Positions 9,213-17,305 of a stretch of 64,000 bases of DNA are shown here, one piece after another. The notes under the pieces were generated by a model. The model made no database searches. It worked only from the letters and a program-made list of their open reading frames with translations, and was not told the DNA's origin. Position 1 is the stretch's first letter, and each line of letters starts with the position of its first letter. Origin of the DNA: Halobacillus hunanensis (GTDB lineage: Bacteria > Bacillota > Bacilli > Bacillales > Halobacillaceae); contig NZ_FVZB01000007.1 of the NCBI RefSeq assembly GCF_900166655.1, positions 1,054,001 through 1,118,000 on the forward strand, given 5' to 3'. The position numbers and the translations under genes were made by a program.

Positions 9213-9307
9213 TATGTCATACCTCCTGAAATTTATTGTCTCAACTTCGCGCAAAACTATCTACCAAATAAAGATGTAGGATGTCAGACAACTAAAAACA
9301 AAAAAGA

Positions 9308-10195
9308 TTACGCCCGTGGGTGAAACGAGCGATAAACATCGTTAAGCCTTGTTTTGGTAACATGTGTATAAACTTGAGTCGTTGAAATATCCGCATGTCC
9401 AAGCATTTCCTGAACAGCTCGTAAATCGGCGCCATTTTCAAGTAAATGAGTAGCAAACGAATGACGTAAAGTGTGCGGGGTTATTTCTTTATTGACTCCC
9501 GCTTCAACAGCAACCGCTTTCAATATTTTCCAAAATCCTTGTCTTGACAATGGTTTTCCATGATGATTGACAAACAACTCGTCAACCTTTTTGTGTTTAA
9601 CCAATTTCCCTCGCGAACTATCCAAGTAACTTTCTACAGCTGCTTTAGCGAGTTCACCAAGTGGAATGATCCTCTCCTTAGACCCTTTTCCCATACAGCG
9701 AACGAACCCCATGGTTAAATGCAGATCGCTTACTTTTAATGTGATAAGCTCTGTGACACGCAATCCTGTGGCATAAAGCATTTCGAGCATTGCCTTATTT
9801 CTGGATGACAGCGGATCATGAGCTCTTATATTCAGAAGCTTCTCTACATCTTCTGAAGAAAGAATTTTAGGAAGTCTGCGCTCCTTCTTCGGTGTCTCTA
9901 TATGTAAGCTGGGATCCTGATTAGACACTTTTTCCCGAACCAGAAACTGATGAAAGAGCCGAATCGAAGAAAGCAAACGTGCTAGTGTTGCAGACGAACG
10001 ACCTTTGTCATTTAGTTCATACAAATATTTCATGATATGAGCACGAGAAACATAGTCCCAATCAGTTATATTTTCCTTCGTTTGTAAAAAAGTTTGGTAT
10101 TGTTGTAAATCCCGTTGATAAGACTGTATCGTATTTGGAGATAATCCTCGTTCTACAGTTAAAAAGTGATAGAAATCCTCCAAAGCAAATTTCAT
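9308..10195 (-). CDS. xerD: Site-specific tyrosine recombinase XerD
   Basis: 295 residues. The N-terminal SAM-like core-binding domain (about 1-90) is followed by the catalytic domain. Catalytic residues are visible: Arg146 (ATGLRVTEL), the GKGSKER hairpin lysine near 172, His241 and Arg244 ([12 protein letters not shown]), His267 ([10 protein letters not shown]) and nucleophile Tyr276. With XerC it resolves chromosome dimers at dif. The conserved position next to yqzK and fur, and the lack of mobile neighbours, mark it as the housekeeping XerD rather than a phage integrase. Confidence 0.95.
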   Translation of the reverse strand: MKFALEDFYHFLTVERGLSPNTIQSYQRDLQQYQTFLQTKENITDWDYVSRAHIMKYLYELNDKGRSSATLARLLSSIRLFHQFLVREKVSNQDPSLHIETPKKERRLPKILSSEDVEKLLNIRAHDPLSSRNKAMLEMLYATGLRVTELITLKVSDLHLTMGFVRCMGKGSKERIIPLGELAKAAVESYLDSSRGKLVKHKKVDELFVNHHGKPLSRQGFWKILKAVAVEAGVNKEITPHTLRHSFATHLLENGADLRAVQEMLGHADISTTQVYTHVTKTRLNDVYRSFHPRA

Positions 10196-10199
10196 GCTC

Positions 10200-10418
10200 C
10201 TACTCTCCTAATCGAAAGAAAATTGAAAGCCGATCTGTCCATTCTGATTCTAGTGGACTGGCAACCTTAACAGCTGTACCGTCAGGCGGATCATAACGGT
10301 GCTGCCGCTCATACTCCTGATGTATCATTCGTATGGCTGCATAAAAAACACAGGTACATACAGTAAATACAATAAGAACCTTTATTAAATCCTGAAAGCT
10401 TCGTTTGATCTTAGACAT
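10200..10418 (-). CDS. yqzK: YqzK-like small membrane protein (DUF4227)
   Basis: 72 residues, with one membrane helix near 12-30 ([21 protein letters not shown]) after a basic start and a short outside domain rich in charged residues. I recognise it by sequence style and its invariable place between fur and xerD in Bacillaceae. Its function is unknown. It ends four bases before the xerD start, so the two are likely co-transcribed. A possible extended -10 (TGTTATAAA, minus strand) lies about 25 bases upstream of the start. Confidence 0.8.
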   Translation of the reverse strand: MSKIKRSFQDLIKVLIVFTVCTCVFYAAIRMIHQEYERQHRYDPPDGTAVKVASPLESEWTDRLSIFFRLGE

Positions 10419-10603
10419 AGTTGTCCCCCTTATTGTACAACCTTTTATAACAGGGTATGCCTAAAATCAATGCAAATATACATAAGATTTCCATCTATAC
10501 TTCAAACCTACATGATTTTTATTTATTTGTAAATAGAAAGGCACAGGAACGTCAATGAACCTTACGATTCCCCAAGCGATCGTCATACCTCGACCTAAAT
10601 AGG

Positions 10604-10640
10604 TAAAACCGCTATAAAGATAGATTCATAGCGGCTTCAT
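10604..10640 (-). terminator. Terminator after fur
   Basis: On the minus strand GCCGCTAT and ATAGCGG form a seven-pair stem with a 12-base loop, followed by TTTTA. It begins about 23 bases after the fur stop. The rest of 10419-10603 shows no further gene. Confidence 0.7.
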
Positions 10641-10659
10641 TGGATTCAATTTCATTCAC

Positions 10660-11124
10660 TTAAGAAGAACTGTTTGCAGGTATAACAGTTTCCTGGCAGA
10701 CACGACAAATCCCATGAAAAGTTAGACGATGGTCTTTAACTTGAAATTTCCATTGCCCTTCTATCAACTTCTCTACATCACCCAATAAATCCTCTTCAAT
10801 TTCTTCTACAGATCCACATTCAATACAGACGAGATGATGATGAAAATGCTCAGCCCCTTCTTTACGAAGGTCGTAGCGTGATACTCCATCACCAAAGTTT
10901 ATTTTATCCACAACCTTAAGCTCAGAAAGTAATTCTAGGGTACGATATACCGTAGCAAGACCAATCTCAGGCGCTTTCTCTTTTACGAGGAGGTAAACGT
11001 CTTCGGCACTTAAATGATCTTCTTCATTTTCCAGAAGCACTCTCACTGTGGCTTCTCGTTGTGGCGTCAGTTTATAACTTTGGGAATGTAATTGCTTCTT
11101 TATACGTTCAATGCGATGCTCCAT
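10660..11124 (-). CDS. fur: Ferric uptake regulator Fur
   Basis: 154 residues. A winged helix (about 15-80; LTPQREATVRVL, GLATVYRTLELL) is followed by a metal-binding dimerisation domain. The latter has the His cluster 93-97 (EHFHHHLVC) and two CxxC pairs, Cys100/103 and Cys140/143, for structural zinc. Sequence and location beside spoIIM and yqzK point to Fur proper rather than PerR or Zur. It represses siderophore and iron uptake genes when Fe(II) is sufficient. Upstream lie a near-perfect PerR box and a Fur-like palindrome, so peroxide stress and iron may both act on it. Confidence 0.93.
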   Translation of the reverse strand: MEHRIERIKKQLHSQSYKLTPQREATVRVLLENEEDHLSAEDVYLLVKEKAPEIGLATVYRTLELLSELKVVDKINFGDGVSRYDLRKEGAEHFHHHLVCIECGSVEEIEEDLLGDVEKLIEGQWKFQVKDHRLTFHGICRVCQETVIPANSSS

Positions 11125-11186
11125 CTCGTTCGTCCCTCCCTCGTAATTCCAATTTCATTATAAGCAGAGACAGAACGAGTGTCAAA

Positions 11187-11201
11187 TTAAAATAATTATA
11201 A
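11187..11201. promoter_or_regulatory. PerR box upstream of fur
   Basis: Read on the minus strand the 15 bases are TTATAATTATTTTAA. This differs from the B. subtilis PerR consensus TTATAATTATTATAA at one position. It lies 63-77 bases upstream of the fur start. In B. subtilis fur is a PerR target, so the site and its role agree with known biology. Confidence 0.75.
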
Positions 11202-11204
11202 AGT

Positions 11205-11223
11205 GTTAATGATAATCATTCTA
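11205..11223. promoter_or_regulatory. Fur-like palindrome upstream of fur
   Basis: The 19 bases contain AATGATAATCATT, a near-perfect palindrome matching the core of the classical Fur box (GATAATGATAATCATTATC). It lies four bases from the PerR box and 12 bases from the spoIIM stop. It could give iron-dependent autoregulation of fur. Confidence 0.55.
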
Positions 11224-11235
11224 AATAACTATTTA

Positions 11236-11874
11236 TTAGTTGTATATCCATTTTACCACTACTTCAAGAATGGGGTTCGCAATAAATACCTCTACAACCG
11301 AAGCTCCCATTAAGATTACTAAAAGCACGCCAAACATGGCACTGTAGCGAGCAAAAGCCTGGATAATCGGTTGATGAACCCGGCGAATAAACAGTTGTTT
11401 GCACAAGGTTAGTGAGAAAATCAGCGCCAGCGCCCCTGCGACTAAATAGACAGGAATAATCAATAAATTTTGCGGGGCAATGGAAGCCGAAGAGAGCAGC
11501 AACCCATACCAGCCCATTTGATTGACGAGAAATCCTACAGAGAATCCAACGACAAGGCCTTTGATAAACAAAAGAACTGTAATAATCGGCATGCCTACGA
11601 TCGAAATCCCCAACAAAAAAAGTAACAGCATATATTTAATATGATAGAGGATACTGTCCCTTAAAAGTGTCGATTTGGACTGGCCTTCTGCCCCTATCAT
11701 TTGTTCAAAGAATTGCTTTAAATAAAAAAACAAATCCTGTTTTTGAACGAAATTCATACTGTTGACAATCACAGCCCCAAAAATCATACCCATGATAAAT
11801 AGAACGAAAATAAACACGAATATGCTCATATGATTATTAACATCTTTTCTTACCATTTTTGCGCCCTGTCGCAT
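11236..11874 (-). CDS. spoIIM: Stage II sporulation protein M (SpoIIM)
   Basis: 212 residues with five hydrophobic segments: about 16-40 (SIFVFIFVLFIMGMIFGAVIV), 75-100, 100-125, 130-160 and 180-205. SpoIIM is part of the D-M-P peptidoglycan-degrading machine that drives engulfment of the forespore. Position next to fur is conserved. ATG 11874 has AGGATG eight bases upstream; an in-frame ATG at codon 7 is an alternative. It is probably transcribed by sigma-E in the mother cell, but I did not identify its promoter. Confidence 0.93.
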   Translation of the reverse strand: MRQGAKMVRKDVNNHMSIFVFIFVLFIMGMIFGAVIVNSMNFVQKQDLFFYLKQFFEQMIGAEGQSKSTLLRDSILYHIKYMLLLFLLGISIVGMPIITVLLFIKGLVVGFSVGFLVNQMGWYGLLLSSASIAPQNLLIIPVYLVAGALALIFSLTLCKQLFIRRVHQPIIQAFARYSAMFGVLLVILMGASVVEVFIANPILEVVVKWIYN

Positions 11875-11943
11875 GGATTCTCATCCTTTCTCATAAACGA
11901 TCTATGATTAATCTATGATGAAAGAATGGAAAATAGACCAGGT

Positions 11944-13122
11944 TTACGAGAGTTTTGGCTGTACTTTTCCGTACACCCCTCCTCCTCCTTCCGCAATAGT
12001 CAAATCACCTGCTCTCATGGCGAGAATGGAAGCTGCTACGTCCTTAGGTACAATCTCTATCATTTCTTCAAAGCTTGCTTCATGAATGATAGACATTTCT
12101 GTCCCAAAGGCATCCAATATTTTTTCATACGTCTTCTTCCCGACTCCCGGTAGATAGTCCAAAGGAACTTGATAGATATAGTCAGGGCGGGCCGGGAGAG
12201 CAGTATCGTTGGTACTCAATTCTTCAATTCGATCTGCTACACCTTTCACCATCTTTCTTGATCCACACGCTTCACAAGACCTGTCATCAGGAGAACCAGG
12301 ATGGAAGCAAGCGGCACAAACTGTTCTGTGATATTTGCCCAATTTTGGATTCATGCCGAAGTTTTTTCTAATGCCTCTGTCATCTGACTGTCTAAGGGCT
12401 TTGCCAAATTCTAAAAAAGTAGGTTCTTTCACCTCGACAAGCTGATATTCTCTTGCCAGTCTGATCGCTGAATGAGCATCTGAATTTGTAACAAAGGGAT
12501 ACTCATGAAGTTCTTCAATTTGATCAGCCATGTCGGAATCAGAACTGAGTCCCAGTTCAATTCCATCTATAAGGTCAGGGTGAAATACTTCTTTTAGACT
12601 ATTCTTTACTCCTTTGCCATACATACTCTTAAATGGGGTAAATACATGGGCTGGAATGAACCATCCTCCATGAGAATGAACATATTCTTGCAGTTCTCTT
12701 CCTGTTCCGTAGAATCGCTGTGAACTTAAGTTGATATTGGTCATCTTATAAGATATCCAATCCGTGAAGGCCTTCATTTTCTCAAGGGATGGAAAATAAC
12801 AAAGCACGTGAATCGGCCCATTGCAGGCCGCATCATAAATTTCAATTTCAGAGCCGAGAATTAGCACTGTTTCTTCAAAACGAATCCCGCCATCTTTAAG
12901 TTCTTCAGCACCGCCTTCCTTTATCAGGTAAACAAGTTCCTCCTGCACAGCTGGAACATGAGCATCAATTACCCCCACAATATCAAGCCCTTTTCTCCTA
13001 CTGGCTTCCTCAAGAATAGCTGTGATTGTCAATGACTTTGATCCGGTAATTTTCACAGGATTTCCATGCCAATCACATCCTACATGAACATGAAGATCGA
13101 CGAAACATTCTTGTAAGTTCAT
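11944..13122 (-). CDS. Endonuclease Q-like protein (PHP-family, TIGR00375 type)
   Basis: 392 residues. An N-terminal PHP metallophosphoesterase domain has DLHVH at 9-13 and NSDAH at 213-217. A zinc ribbon follows, with Cys269, Cys272, Cys283 and Cys286. A helix-hairpin-helix (YLPGVGKKTYEKIL, about 328-341) closes the protein. This order is that of archaeal endonuclease Q and its Bacillus homologues, which nick DNA 5' of deaminated bases. It occupies the B. subtilis yqxK region beside nudF and overlaps the nudF stop by four bases. A role in repair of uracil or hypoxanthine is inferred from the family; no experiment supports it here. Confidence 0.75.
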   Translation of the reverse strand: MNLQECFVDLHVHVGCDWHGNPVKITGSKSLTITAILEEASRRKGLDIVGVIDAHVPAVQEELVYLIKEGGAEELKDGGIRFEETVLILGSEIEIYDAACNGPIHVLCYFPSLEKMKAFTDWISYKMTNINLSSQRFYGTGRELQEYVHSHGGWFIPAHVFTPFKSMYGKGVKNSLKEVFHPDLIDGIELGLSSDSDMADQIEELHEYPFVTNSDAHSAIRLAREYQLVEVKEPTFLEFGKALRQSDDRGIRKNFGMNPKLGKYHRTVCAACFHPGSPDDRSCEACGSRKMVKGVADRIEELSTNDTALPARPDYIYQVPLDYLPGVGKKTYEKILDAFGTEMSIIHEASFEEMIEIVPKDVAASILAMRAGDLTIAEGGGGVYGKVQPKLS

Positions 13123-13679
13123 ATAGCTGTTCCTTTCAGTTTTAAATAGAGTAATGCATAAGCTGTCTTGGCATCGTGAATTCGCTGCTCATTGGCAAGC
13201 TGTTCCGCTTCTGCTAACGTCAACTCCCTCATTTCAACAAACTCATCATCATCTAAATCTGCCATTTCTTTTAGCGGCTTCAGTTGGTCTGTATAATAGA
13301 GGTGTACAAGCTCATCAGCAAACCCTGGGGACGTATAAAAGGAAGTGATTAATTCCAATTGATCTGTAGAGTAACCTGTTTCTTCCTCTAGTTCACGTAA
13401 CGCGGTCACTTCCGGCTTTTCTCCGCTCTCAAGCTTTCCTGCTGGGATTTCGAAAATGCTCTTTTCAAGCGCTTTACGATATTGTTCTACAAATACAATT
13501 TTACCTTCTTCCGTTAAGGCTATAATGGCTACAGCCCCTGGATGTTTAATTAATTCCCGTTTGGATGTTTGTCCATCGGGTAAAGTAACACTATCAACTT
13601 GTAATTGTACGATCTTACCTTTATATATAATTTCTGTGTGAGTTGTTTTTTCTTCAAATTTATTCAAAATCTTGGTCAT
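13119..13679 (-). CDS. nudF: ADP-ribose pyrophosphatase NudF (Nudix hydrolase)
   Basis: 186 residues with a full Nudix box at 81-103 (GKLESGEKPE ... REL.EE.GY). It hydrolyses ADP-ribose to AMP and ribose-5-phosphate, clearing a toxic NAD-turnover product. The flanking elements ELIKHPGAVAI and FVEQYRKALEKSIFEIPAG are typical of the ADP-ribose group. Its stop overlaps the start of the endonuclease Q-like gene (ATGA), so the two are translated together. yqkF is divergent, 88 bases away. Confidence 0.92.
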   Translation of the reverse strand: MTKILNKFEEKTTHTEIIYKGKIVQLQVDSVTLPDGQTSKRELIKHPGAVAIIALTEEGKIVFVEQYRKALEKSIFEIPAGKLESGEKPEVTALRELEEETGYSTDQLELITSFYTSPGFADELVHLYYTDQLKPLKEMADLDDDEFVEMRELTLAEAEQLANEQRIHDAKTAYALLYLKLKGTAI

Positions 13680-13767
13680 CCTCTCTTCTATCTTTATGTT
13701 AGTTTAACATAGAGGGAAATATACTCTGCAAAACTATATCATCTACATTAATTGAAAGGGAGATAAT

Positions 13768-14688
13768 ATGAATAAACGTCAACTAGGAACTTCCAATTTA
13801 TATGTTTCGGAAATCAGCTTAGGCTGTATGTCACTTGGACAGGATAAACACCACGCTAAATCCATTATAGACAAGGCTTTAGATGCTGGGATTAACTACT
13901 TAGATACAGCCGACCTTTATGATTTCGGTATGAATGAAGAAATAATAGGTGAGGCCATTCAAGGCCGCAGAGAGGATCTACTGCTTGGCACAAAAGCAGG
14001 CAACCATTTCAAGCAAGGAGAAGAAGGATGGTCATGGGATCCGTCTAAGTCTCATATCAAAACGGCCGTCAAAGACAGCCTGCAGCGTTTGAAAACAGAT
14101 TATATTGATCTATACCAGCTGCACGGAGGCACTATTGATGACCCAATTAATGAAACGATTGAAGCGTTTGAAGAGTTAAAACAAGAAGGGTTGATTCGTG
14201 AATACGGTATTTCTTCTATTCGACCGAATGTAATCCGGGAGTATGTGGAAAAATCAAATATAGTCAGCGTGATGATGCAATATAATGCATTAGACAGAAG
14301 GCCTGAAGAAGGGATTCTTGATCTCTTGAAAGATAATCAGATCAGTGTTTTAGCACGGGGGCCACTTGCAAAAGGTATGCTCTCCTCTGAAGGAAAAGAA
14401 GTAGCCCGAATGAAAGCTAAAGACGGATTTCTGGATTACAGTTATGATGAAGTACTCACCATTTCAGAGAAATGGCAACAGTTGGCGAATGACAAACGTT
14501 CAGCATCCGCTCTCGCCCTTGGTTACATTTTACACCACCCCGCTGTAGCTACAACTGTATTTGGTGCAAGTTCCATAGAACAGTTGAACGAGAACCTAAG
14601 TTACCTTGAGTCATTACCGCTTACGAAACACTTGTATGAAGACATACAGGCGTTGACAAAGCCCATTACTTACCAGAAGCATCGGTAA
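13768..14688 (+). CDS. yqkF: Aldo/keto reductase (YqkF-like)
   Basis: 306 residues, TIM-barrel aldo/keto reductase. The catalytic tetrad is intact: Asp46, Tyr51, Lys76 and His119 (YQLHGG). It reduces carbonyls with NADPH; the physiological substrate cannot be told from sequence. GAAAGGGAG precedes the ATG. It is the only plus-strand gene in this stretch, divergent from nudF and convergent with yqkE, with which it shares a bidirectional terminator. Confidence 0.88.
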   Translation: MNKRQLGTSNLYVSEISLGCMSLGQDKHHAKSIIDKALDAGINYLDTADLYDFGMNEEIIGEAIQGRREDLLLGTKAGNHFKQGEEGWSWDPSKSHIKTAVKDSLQRLKTDYIDLYQLHGGTIDDPINETIEAFEELKQEGLIREYGISSIRPNVIREYVEKSNIVSVMMQYNALDRRPEEGILDLLKDNQISVLARGPLAKGMLSSEGKEVARMKAKDGFLDYSYDEVLTISEKWQQLANDKRSASALALGYILHHPAVATTVFGASSIEQLNENLSYLESLPLTKHLYEDIQALTKPITYQKHR

Positions 14689-14705
14689 ACCTTTCCAGGT
14701 TAACG

Positions 14706-14742
14706 AAAAAACGCCCACCTTATAAGGATGGGCGTTTATTTC
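14706..14742. terminator. Bidirectional terminator between yqkF and yqkE
   Basis: AAACGCCCA and TGGGCGTTT form a nine-pair stem around an 11-base loop, flanked by A-rich and T-rich tracts, so it can work on both strands. The yqkE stop codon (14736-14738) lies inside its right flank. Confidence 0.85.
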
Positions 14743-14960
14743 TTAAACGATTTCCAATCAAGTTCACTTTCATTTAGCAGTTGTTCGAAACTTTTGTTTT
14801 CTTCTTTTCTTTTTCTTTCCTCCGCTCTCCGCAGCTGCTCTTGTTCCAGCTTTTCTTCTTCTACATGTTTGAGCTCAGACTTTTTGGCTCGAAGCTTATC
14901 AAGAACATCCTGATTAAGATGCTCACTAACTGAATCTTGCTGCTTTTTTTTATTACTCAT
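14736..14960 (-). CDS. yqkE: YqkE-like small charged protein (DUF3886)
   Basis: 74 residues, almost wholly Lys, Glu, Gln and Arg, with heptad-like spacing through 18-70 that suggests one long helix or coiled coil. There is no membrane segment and no known activity. It overlaps the yqkB-like stop by four bases (ATGA), so the two are coupled. Recognition rests on neighbourhood (yqkB-yqkE-yqkF-nudF as in B. subtilis) and composition. Confidence 0.75.
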   Translation of the reverse strand: MSNKKKQQDSVSEHLNQDVLDKLRAKKSELKHVEEEKLEQEQLRRAEERKRKEENKSFEQLLNESELDWKSFKK

Positions 14961-15295
14961 AGCGGCACCTCATTTTTGATTGTACCAGTAGGGATAATTG
15001 GATTTAGAATGCCTTCCGGGCTGCTTAAACGAAAGAACCCCTTACTCGTGAAATCCAATTTCATATCAGCTTTAAAAAACGTAGCCTGCTGCCGGTCAAT
15101 GATCACCTTAAAGTTTTCATTCTCAATTGTTTTATCGGTATCCTCATACATAGTATCCGTTAACCTGACCGTTGGCTGCCCATTTGCTCCGCAGCCTAAT
15201 CCGTCTGTATCATAAAATAATCGCAGAAATGAATGTTTTCCCTCTTGTAACTGGTCAAGCTGTTGATTTGCGGCATTTGTTATGGTTAACTTCAT
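14957..15295 (-). CDS. yqkB: HesB/IscA-like-fold protein, YqkB family
   Basis: 112 residues resembling the iron-sulfur biosynthesis fold of the YqkB/YneR type: a short N-terminal helix (ITNAANQQLDQL), then FYDTDGLGCGANG and a strand-rich end. Only one cysteine (in GLGCG) is present, and the C-terminal CxC of true IscA scaffolds is missing, so cluster delivery is doubtful. It is co-transcribed with yqkE. The 141 bases upstream carry small hairpins but no clear gene. Confidence 0.7.
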   Translation of the reverse strand: MKLTITNAANQQLDQLQEGKHSFLRLFYDTDGLGCGANGQPTVRLTDTMYEDTDKTIENENFKVIIDRQQATFFKADMKLDFTSKGFFRLSSPEGILNPIIPTGTIKNEVPL

Positions 15296-15436
15296 CTTCT
15301 ATTCCTCCCACTTGTCTTTATCGTAAGAAAAACGTCTTGGGTTTTGCAATGGATTTGCCTTTAATACCACTTTTTTTATGAACTGAAGGGAGTTCATACA
15401 ATCACTATAAGGGGAGTCAGCCAAAGAAGAGCTGAT

Positions 15437-16231
15437 TTATTTTTTACTAAATTGCCGTTTAAGAGCATGTTCGACCAGCCCTGGTGCTAATTGATAAGCT
15501 TTACTGCCTGAATCCATCCAGGCGGGCAAATTGATTTCTCTACGCGGAGTAAATAACTGTTTTACAACAGTAAGGCCTACCTTATTAGGATCCAGCATCA
15601 TGTTCTCAACGGCTTTCTCATAACCTCCTGAAGGGTCAGCCGACTTAAAGAAATTAGTTCGTACAGGTCCGAGGTTTACTGAAGTCACATAAACACCGTC
15701 TTTTTCAACTTCCATCCGAAGTGCATTTGTAAATCCAATGACCGCATGCTTTGACGCTGAATAAACAGATGATTTGGGAGTAGCTATTTTACCTGCCTGA
15801 GAAGCAATATTTATAATGTGTCCTTGCTTTCGACTTAAAAACCTCGGTAAAAGCTGGTGGGTAGTTCTAATGAGTGACTTTACATTTACAGCGAGCATTC
15901 GATCAATATCCTGCCATTTCGCTTCAGAAACATAATCAAAAACAGCCATTCCAGCATTATTTATAAGGGCATCTATCGGTCCGTGCTCAAAACAAATCCT
16001 ATCGATGACGTCTTTCCAGTCAGCATCATTCGATAAGTCCGCCTCATACCAATAGCATGGCACCTCAAACGCCTGTTGAACATGATGTGAAATAATTCGC
16101 AGGCGATCTACTGATCGTGCAGCAAGGATTGGAGTACCTCCTCTCCTTGCAACGTGGATAGCTAAATACATTCCGATTCCGCCAGAAGCTCCGGTTATTA
16201 GAATTTTTCTCCCTGCTAATTGTCTTTCCAT
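15437..16231 (-). CDS. yqjQ: Short-chain dehydrogenase/reductase (YqjQ-like)
   Basis: 264 residues, classical SDR. The cofactor loop TGASGGIG lies at 13-20, NNAGMA near 91-96, and the catalytic Ser144, Tyr157 and Lys161 (YSASK) are present. Arg residues after the second strand (AARSVDRL) favour NADPH. The C-terminus is basic with a short hydrophobic stretch, as in DltE-like members. The substrate is unknown. It follows the metallo-hydrolase yqjP by four bases, so they form one unit. Confidence 0.87.
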   Translation of the reverse strand: MERQLAGRKILITGASGGIGMYLAIHVARRGGTPILAARSVDRLRIISHHVQQAFEVPCYWYEADLSNDADWKDVIDRICFEHGPIDALINNAGMAVFDYVSEAKWQDIDRMLAVNVKSLIRTTHQLLPRFLSRKQGHIINIASQAGKIATPKSSVYSASKHAVIGFTNALRMEVEKDGVYVTSVNLGPVRTNFFKSADPSGGYEKAVENMMLDPNKVGLTVVKQLFTPRREINLPAWMDSGSKAYQLAPGLVEHALKRQFSKK

Positions 16232-16235
16232 ACAA

Positions 16236-17201
16236 TCACCTGTTTACATAATATATTTTTTGTCTATCTTCAATAGTCGTTTGAACGAGTTGCTGGTGTT
16301 CTAAATAATCTAGCTGGCCAATCGTTTCTGACATGGTCAATCCGAATTGACTTTCTATCTGTTTCGGAAACAGTTTTTCACAAACTTCATAGGCACATAA
16401 AGGCCTTGATTGAACCATTCCAAGCACTTTATAAGCACGTTCAACCTGTCTGCTTAAACGCCTATGGACAAGGTCCATAACCTGATCAAAAGTCTTACCG
16501 TGCCCTGGATAAACGGTATGAACATGATAATCGGCTATCTTTTCCATAGACTCCCTGTATTGTAATAAAGGTCTGGGGCGTTCTTCCCCTTCTATGTAAG
16601 AAGGCTCAAGCAATGGATTGGATGAAATATGTGCAAGTAAATGATCTCCTCCCAGTAAAGCACCATCCGTTTCTCTTACGAATGACAAATGTGATTGAGC
16701 ATGACCGGGAGTTTCAATCACCTGCCAATCCTCATGTCCTGGCAATTGGTCTCCTTCGAGCAATTCTTGTGTCAAGATCCCTTTCGAACTTAGCTTCAAA
16801 GGCTTGCGTAACCCCTTCAGGAAACTGAAATACTGTGATGGAACACCGGATTCCACATACATTTTTTCAAAGAACTTTTCATACCTGATGAAGAATTGTT
16901 CCTCTCTCTCCAGCCACGGCCGAACTTTAGCATGAGCAGCCACGTTTTGAACTCGAGGTAGATACTCAATGAGCCCCATGTGATCAGGATGATGATGGGT
17001 CAGTATAACTTGTTCAATATCCTTTGGACTAAAGCCTAATTGCTTTAATTGTGTCTGTAAAGCCTGCCAGGCCTCATCCGTTTTCACTCCTGCATCCACA
17101 AGAGAGAGCAGGTCGCCTGCTATCAAATAAGTATGAACATCGCCGACTGCGTATGGCGTCGGCAATGTAAGTTTGTGTATTGTATCTTTCAGGGTTTTCA
17201 T
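16236..17201 (-). CDS. yqjP: Metallo-beta-lactamase-fold hydrolase (YqjP-like)
   Basis: 321 residues. The zinc motif THHHPDHMGL spans 68-77; further ligands are visible in ETPGHAQSHLS and YPGHG. The C-terminal 60 residues form a winged-helix-like region (YEVCEKLFPKQIESQFGLTMSETIGQLDYL), as in the LACTB2-like group, whose members hydrolyse thioesters or nucleic acids. The exact substrate is unknown. A perfect 7-4-7 inverted repeat stands 17 bases upstream of its start and may be an operator for yqjP-yqjQ. Confidence 0.85.
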   Translation of the reverse strand: MKTLKDTIHKLTLPTPYAVGDVHTYLIAGDLLSLVDAGVKTDEAWQALQTQLKQLGFSPKDIEQVILTHHHPDHMGLIEYLPRVQNVAAHAKVRPWLEREEQFFIRYEKFFEKMYVESGVPSQYFSFLKGLRKPLKLSSKGILTQELLEGDQLPGHEDWQVIETPGHAQSHLSFVRETDGALLGGDHLLAHISSNPLLEPSYIEGEERPRPLLQYRESMEKIADYHVHTVYPGHGKTFDQVMDLVHRRLSRQVERAYKVLGMVQSRPLCAYEVCEKLFPKQIESQFGLTMSETIGQLDYLEHQQLVQTTIEDRQKIYYVNR

Positions 17202-17217
17202 AAATCATCCTCCACAT

Positions 17218-17235
17218 AATGAATCACTATTCATT
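17218..17235. promoter_or_regulatory. Perfect inverted repeat upstream of yqjP (candidate operator)
   Basis: AATGAAT, four bases, ATTCATT: a perfect 18-bp dyad directly before the yqjP ribosome site. The layout resembles operators of TetR-family repressors, and the half-site is close to but not in register with the B. subtilis FadR consensus. The regulator is unknown. Confidence 0.5.
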
Positions 17236-17305
17236 TACTCTTTAATTGTAGCATGATTTAAAAGTACATTCACCAGAATGCACTTCTCATACATTTCTGT
17301 GGATT

